A DNA stretch of 9,782 nt. It comes from Candidatus Cloacimonadota bacterium. Its GTDB lineage: Bacteria; Hydrothermota; E44-bin80. The stretch spans positions 1 to 9,782 of the forward strand of contig SOKM01000178.1 in the NCBI GenBank assembly GCA_004375785.1, in the 5' to 3' direction. A model generated the notes under the pieces. The model did not search any database. It saw only the letters and a program-made list of their open reading frames with translations, and had not been told where the DNA came from. A program made the translations under genes and the position numbers. This document shows positions 7,072 through 9,782 of this stretch, one piece after another (the first letter of the stretch is position 1; each line of letters starts with the position of its first letter).

Positions 7072-9294
7072 ATGTACAAAATAGAACCACAAATCCGGAT
7101 TCAGGTTGTCCAATACTATCTTGGGAATGGTGTAACTTTAATGGAAACAGCCCAGAAATTCAATGTTAATTACAGAAGTGTCTTCAAGTGGGTCAAATGG
7201 TACAAGGAAGAAGGAGAACAAAGGCTTCTGTCAACCTATAAAAGACCCTGGAACAGGGCTGAAAAAGAATTAGAAGAAAAGGTTGTGCTCTTAAAGGAAA
7301 ATAAACCTGCTTTAACGGTCAGGAAAGCACAAGAAATCCTTGGAAAGGAAGGAATTAAGATTTCTATCAAGGGTATATGGGGAATATGGAAAAGGTATGT
7401 ATTGGCTGGAAGGTCGAAAAAGGACTCTTATGCCTCGTTTGGTCAACTCACACCTGAGATAAAAGATTCTCTCAAGAGGATAAAGGAACTGGTCAATGAG
7501 GGAAGGGTTAAAGAGGCATCAGGGATTGTAAATGTCCTGCCTTCTTTTCCCAAAGACCCTGTTTTGAAAGAGATTCCAGAAGAACTTCTTACTCCGAGAA
7601 GACAACTTGACAGGCTTTTTTTCTCTTTTGGAGAGATTCCTTTTCCTCAGTTTTGCAGGAAGGCAAAGAAGATCCGAAAGGCACTGGAAAAGAAGGGTGA
7701 GTTCTATTCCTCTATTTCTGCAGGTTTCATGGAATGCCTTGCACTTAGCTGGATGACGGCCCCCGAAAAGCAGCTGGAACTTATTAATCTACTCAAGGAA
7801 AAAACTGAGGGGATTCGGGAACCAATATTCCAATTTCATCTCTCATTTCACGAGGGGATAATCCATTCCAAATTCCTTCATTTTAATGAAGCAAAGGCTT
7901 GTCTTAAACAATGTATAAGATTGCTTCGTTCTTTACCTTACCCTATTTTCTTTGATTGTATGGCAAGTCTTCTGACTAACATGACTGATCATAAAAATAT
8001 CCTCTTTTATTACCAAAAGGCACTGGAGACAGAAACAGATGAGAATGACCGCAAGATTCTTTTATGGAAACTTTCCCTTACCCATGCAGTTGCTGGTAGA
8101 TATAGAGAGAGCATAAGGTTACTTCGGCATGCAGAAAAACAGATGGAAGGAACCCGTTCTTCGTTTGCAATAGTCAATGCATATTGTGCATTTGGACGAG
8201 GTGATATTCTACGAGCGTCCTCCCTTTTCAAGAGTGCATTGGAAGGATCTGAAAGTGGACAACTCCGAAATTATCTTCAGGCTGCATCTTTAGGGCTTGC
8301 TGAGATTCAGGCTGCTCTGGGAAACAAGAAAGAGGCAAAAATTATCCTTCATAAATACCTGTCTCTACTTAGAAAATATAGAATGGAAATGGAGATTCTA
8401 ATAAGAAACATCCTCTTAAGGAAAGTGTTGGTCAATGAACAAATTCAAGGATTTCCCATGTTATACCTTTTTTCTCTTCTTCAGAATGGGTGTAAACGAG
8501 GTGGATACAAGAAAGCACTGAGGTTTGCCCAGGACAATGGTCTTTTGGGTTTTTTTCACCGTATTATTGTATTCTTTCCTGAACCTGTAAGAGACCTTCT
8601 TGAAAAGGGAAAATCAACAGGGCTTCCAAAGGCAATTTTAAGACTGCCTGTTTTTAACAAAGAAGTTCCCGTTTATCACATTAGATTTCTCGGCAATTTG
8701 ATTGTTCACAAAAACCAGAAACGTTTAGCTGTGAAACTGCAACCCAAGGACAGGGCCTTTCTTATCCATCTTGGCATTAAAGCTGGAGAGCCAGAGAAGG
8801 AAATTTCCCTTAAATCCCTTTACAATAATTTCTGGAAGAAGAGCAAGCATCCCGCAAGGAATCTATCCCATTTACTTGTCAGAATTAAAAAGGCAGTTAA
8901 TCTTCCTTCTCATTTGCTCGAGGTCTCATATAAAAAGGATAACCCTGTTTTGGTAAACAAAGGAGTCCATTTTATTACCGATTATGATGAATTTCAACAA
9001 TCGCTTGCACAGGCAAAGGCACTTTTGTGTGCAGGTGAATGGGGATTTGCGAAGAGGGAATATCTGCGGGCATTCAAGTTGTCACGGGGTGAGCCATTCA
9101 GAAAAATGTACGATGACTGGTCGGATGATAAAAGGCTGGAGGTAATCTTCAGTTACGAGAAGGAAATCCTCTCTTTTGTTAAAGAACTCATCTCCAGAGG
9201 TAGAAAGAAAGAAGCAGAAAAACTCCTAAAAAAGGCAGAGAAGATAATTCCGAATTCGGATTTAAGAATGCAGACAGATAGCCGCAGGCTTTAG
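7072..9294 (+). CDS. Large transcriptional regulator: transposase-type HTH, TPR-like middle, SARP-type winged helix and BTAD-like end
   Basis: 740 residues from ATG 7072. Residues about 5-48 form a transposase-type HTH (VTLMETAQKFNVNYRSVFKW), and about 64-108 a second winged or paired-like HTH (LTVRKAQEILGKEGIKIS then GIWGIWKRY), as at the N-terminus of IS630/IS481-type transposases; no DDE catalytic domain follows. About 120-530 is all-helical with TPR-like pairs (for example AGRYRESIRLLRHAEKQMEG, ALGNKKEAKIILHKYLSLL). About 533-635 fits an OmpR/SARP winged helix (YHIRFLGNLIV, LYNNFWKKS, LSHLLVRIKKAVNLPSHLLE). About 638-735 fits BTAD (AKREYLRAFKLSRGEPFRKM, GRKKEAEKLLKKAEKIIP), stopping before the last helix pair usual in that domain. 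SARP proteins normally have the winged helix and BTAD at the N-terminus, so the order is reversed here. It is divergent from the RCC1 array and may regulate it and itself (inference). Its final codons come from a repeat element. Confidence 0.75.
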   Translation: MYKIEPQIRIQVVQYYLGNGVTLMETAQKFNVNYRSVFKWVKWYKEEGEQRLLSTYKRPWNRAEKELEEKVVLLKENKPALTVRKAQEILGKEGIKISIKGIWGIWKRYVLAGRSKKDSYASFGQLTPEIKDSLKRIKELVNEGRVKEASGIVNVLPSFPKDPVLKEIPEELLTPRRQLDRLFFSFGEIPFPQFCRKAKKIRKALEKKGEFYSSISAGFMECLALSWMTAPEKQLELINLLKEKTEGIREPIFQFHLSFHEGIIHSKFLHFNEAKACLKQCIRLLRSLPYPIFFDCMASLLTNMTDHKNILFYYQKALETETDENDRKILLWKLSLTHAVAGRYRESIRLLRHAEKQMEGTRSSFAIVNAYCAFGRGDILRASSLFKSALEGSESGQLRNYLQAASLGLAEIQAALGNKKEAKIILHKYLSLLRKYRMEMEILIRNILLRKVLVNEQIQGFPMLYLFSLLQNGCKRGGYKKALRFAQDNGLLGFFHRIIVFFPEPVRDLLEKGKSTGLPKAILRLPVFNKEVPVYHIRFLGNLIVHKNQKRLAVKLQPKDRAFLIHLGIKAGEPEKEISLKSLYNNFWKKSKHPARNLSHLLVRIKKAVNLPSHLLEVSYKKDNPVLVNKGVHFITDYDEFQQSLAQAKALLCAGEWGFAKREYLRAFKLSRGEPFRKMYDDWSDDKRLEVIFSYEKEILSFVKELISRGRKKEAEKLLKKAEKIIPNSDLRMQTDSRRL
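9279..9294 (+). repeat. Half-copy of the REP-like element forming the 3' end of the regulator gene
   Basis: TAGCCGCAGGCTTTAG matches TAGGCGCAGGCTTTAG at 9322-9337 with one mismatch, 43 nt apart. It supplies the last codons (Ser-Arg-Arg-Leu-stop) of the regulator, and the second arm of the hairpin is missing. Confidence 0.7.
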
Positions 9295-9321
9295 AGACCG
9301 TGCAAAAATACCGTTTTTAGG

Positions 9322-9378
9322 TAGGCGCAGGCTTTAGCCTGCGAATCTGAACAACAGGCGAGGCATCTTGTCTCGCTG
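9322..9378. repeat. REP-like two-hairpin element
   Basis: The first hairpin is a perfect GC-rich inverted repeat, CGCAGGCT-TT-AGCCTGCG (9326-9343). The second (9357-9377) pairs GGCGAGGCA with TGTCTCGCT around a TCT loop, with G-U pairs. They are separated by 13 nt of unpaired sequence. Such doublets are typical of intergenic REP/BIME-like elements present in many copies per genome. Lying 32 nt after the regulator's stop, it may also protect or end the transcript; there is no U-tract for a classical terminator. Copy number cannot be judged from one window. Confidence 0.65.
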
Positions 9379-9398
9379 TAAGTCAATTAAGTCATCGA

Positions 9399-9463
9399 GT
9401 AATTTGGTAATTGGAGTCACTTACTGATACTCTGATTTTCTGATACTCTGCTTCTCTGATGCA
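9399..9463. repeat. Degenerate 8-bp tandem repeats
   Basis: Two adjacent blocks with an 8-nt period. 9399-9414 is GTAATTTG then GTAATTGG. 9424-9463 is five units: CTGATACT, CTGATTTT, CTGATACT, CTGCTTCT, CTGATGCA. The region lies between the REP-like element and the promoter at 9480 and has no coding potential that I can see. Confidence 0.65.
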
Positions 9464-9479
9464 CTTTGCGTTTATTCTC

Positions 9480-9508
9480 TTGACTTCCCAATAATATTCT
9501 TGTAATAT
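9480..9508 (+). promoter_or_regulatory. Promoter for the gene at the right edge
   Basis: TTGACT (9480-9485), a 17-nt spacer and TAATAT (9503-9508). Near-consensus, in a gene-free region, and pointing toward the coding start at 9749. If used, it gives an untranslated leader of roughly 230 nt. Confidence 0.55.
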
Positions 9509-9580
9509 ATTCAAGATGAAAACCGCGTCGAATTCAGAATCCGATAGGGCTGAACTTATTTAAAAAGACGAAGAATAAAC

Positions 9581-9603
9581 TGGTATCACAAAATGTGATA
9601 CCA
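9581..9603. promoter_or_regulatory. Perfect 10-bp inverted repeat, probable operator or hairpin
   Basis: TGGTATCACA-AAA-TGTGATACCA, perfect over both arms with a three-base centre. It lies about 75 nt downstream of the promoter at 9480-9508. Its symmetry fits a dimeric repressor site as well as an RNA hairpin. No T-tract follows, so it is not a standard terminator. Confidence 0.6.
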
Positions 9604-9664
9604 CACATTCAAAAGAAGTAAAAGAATATATCATTTCTTTGTAGGAAAGATGCAGAATTTGAAA

Positions 9665-9695
9665 ATCTCAAACAATAAAACCAAACCTTTGAGAT
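9665..9695. promoter_or_regulatory. 8-bp inverted repeat in the leader
   Basis: ATCTCAAA (9665-9672) and TTTGAGAT (9688-9695) are perfectly complementary across a 15-nt A/C-rich loop. It lies 54 nt before the start codon at 9749 and could form a leader hairpin; the role is unknown. Confidence 0.4.
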
Positions 9696-9736
9696 ACATT
9701 TTAGAGTAATCTAAATTCTATATTAAACAGTTACGT

Positions 9737-9743
9737 AAGGAGG
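9737..9743 (+). promoter_or_regulatory. Shine-Dalgarno for the partial gene at the window edge
   Basis: AAGGAGG, five bases before a TTG. Its strength and spacing match those of the RCC1 genes, one of which also uses TTG, and support a real start at 9749. Confidence 0.7.
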
Positions 9744-9748
9744 AAATC

Positions 9749-9782
9749 TTGAGAGGATTTATAAAGTTTTGTTCTATTGTAA
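9749..9782 (+). CDS. Partial CDS, start of a probable secreted or membrane protein
   Basis: Eleven codons from TTG (MRGFIKFCSIV) are open to the end of the window. A good Shine-Dalgarno precedes the TTG. A basic start followed by hydrophobic residues looks like the beginning of a signal peptide or membrane segment, similar in style to the RCC1 proteins in this window. The fragment is too short for a family call. Confidence 0.55.
   Translation, partial: MRGFIKFCSIV

Larger units (their letters stand above)
9509..9748 (+). other. Gene-free leader region with serial inverted repeats
   Basis: About 240 nt between the promoter and the start at 9749 with no convincing coding region. It contains a perfect 10-bp inverted repeat (9581-9603), a weak AT-rich one (AAAGAA/TTCTTT, 9621-9640) and a perfect 8-bp one (9665-9695). 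I do not recognise a known riboswitch or T-box. It is either a structured 5' leader or a set of protein binding sites. Confidence 0.4.

Noticed and set aside
7072..7400. Regulator gene as a transposase or insertion sequence
   Set aside because: Only the DNA-binding head is transposase-like; no DDE domain, terminal inverted repeats or target duplications were seen.
9303..9319. AAAAA-TACCG-TTTTT hairpin as terminator of the regulator gene
   Set aside because: The stem is only five A-T pairs, too weak for intrinsic termination; the adjacent REP-like hairpins are more likely to mark the transcript end.
9516..9563. Fifteen-codon ORF (MKTASNSESDRAELI) right after the promoter at 9480-9508
   Set aside because: No Shine-Dalgarno; it would have to be translated leaderless. 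Possible as a leader peptide, but too short and featureless to claim.
9520..9621. Open frame of about 33 codons across the 9581-9603 palindrome
   Set aside because: No start codon or ribosome binding site, and its length is expected by chance.

Overview
The window reads as a chromosomal segment of an uncultured-type bacterium of moderate-to-low GC content (about 40 percent by eye). It encodes a BatD-type aerotolerance protein and three secreted seven-bladed RCC1 propellers with C-terminal sorting domains of the kind used in type IX secretion (one carries the YPNPFN motif). This points to the FCB superphylum or a neighbouring candidate phylum such as WOR-3, Cloacimonadota or Ignavibacteria-like lineages. 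The assignment is an inference from gene content, not a match to a genome.

Layout. 8-1759 (+) is batD, probably the last gene of a bat operon that begins outside the window. Convergent to it, 1787-6910 (-) is a tandem array of three paralogous RCC1 surface/secreted proteins, transcribed from right to left. The right-hand gene (5156-6910) and the middle gene (3627-5090) each have their own promoter and a near-identical strong Shine-Dalgarno leader. The left-hand gene (1787-3610) follows the middle one by 16 nt and is probably co-transcribed. All three have a signal peptide and seven blades (21 blades in total), but their C-terminal halves are shuffled: Fn3-like linker plus FlgD-type tail, short type-A tail only, and Fn3-like linker plus type-A tail.

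Divergent from the array, 7072-9294 (+) encodes a 740-residue regulator of unusual architecture: a transposase-type double HTH at the N-terminus, a long TPR-like helical middle, and a SARP-type OmpR-like winged helix plus BTAD-like domain at the C-terminus. It has a perfect consensus promoter whose predicted start lies only a few bases before the ATG, so its mRNA is probably leaderless or nearly so. Its position suggests, without proving, that it controls the array.

The right end (9295-9748) has no convincing gene. It holds a two-hairpin REP-like element, a degenerate half-copy of which forms the last codons of the regulator. It also holds degenerate 8-bp tandem repeats, a promoter, and a roughly 230-nt leader with several inverted repeats. 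That leader ends in a strong ribosome binding site and the first eleven codons of another probable secreted protein, cut off by the window edge.
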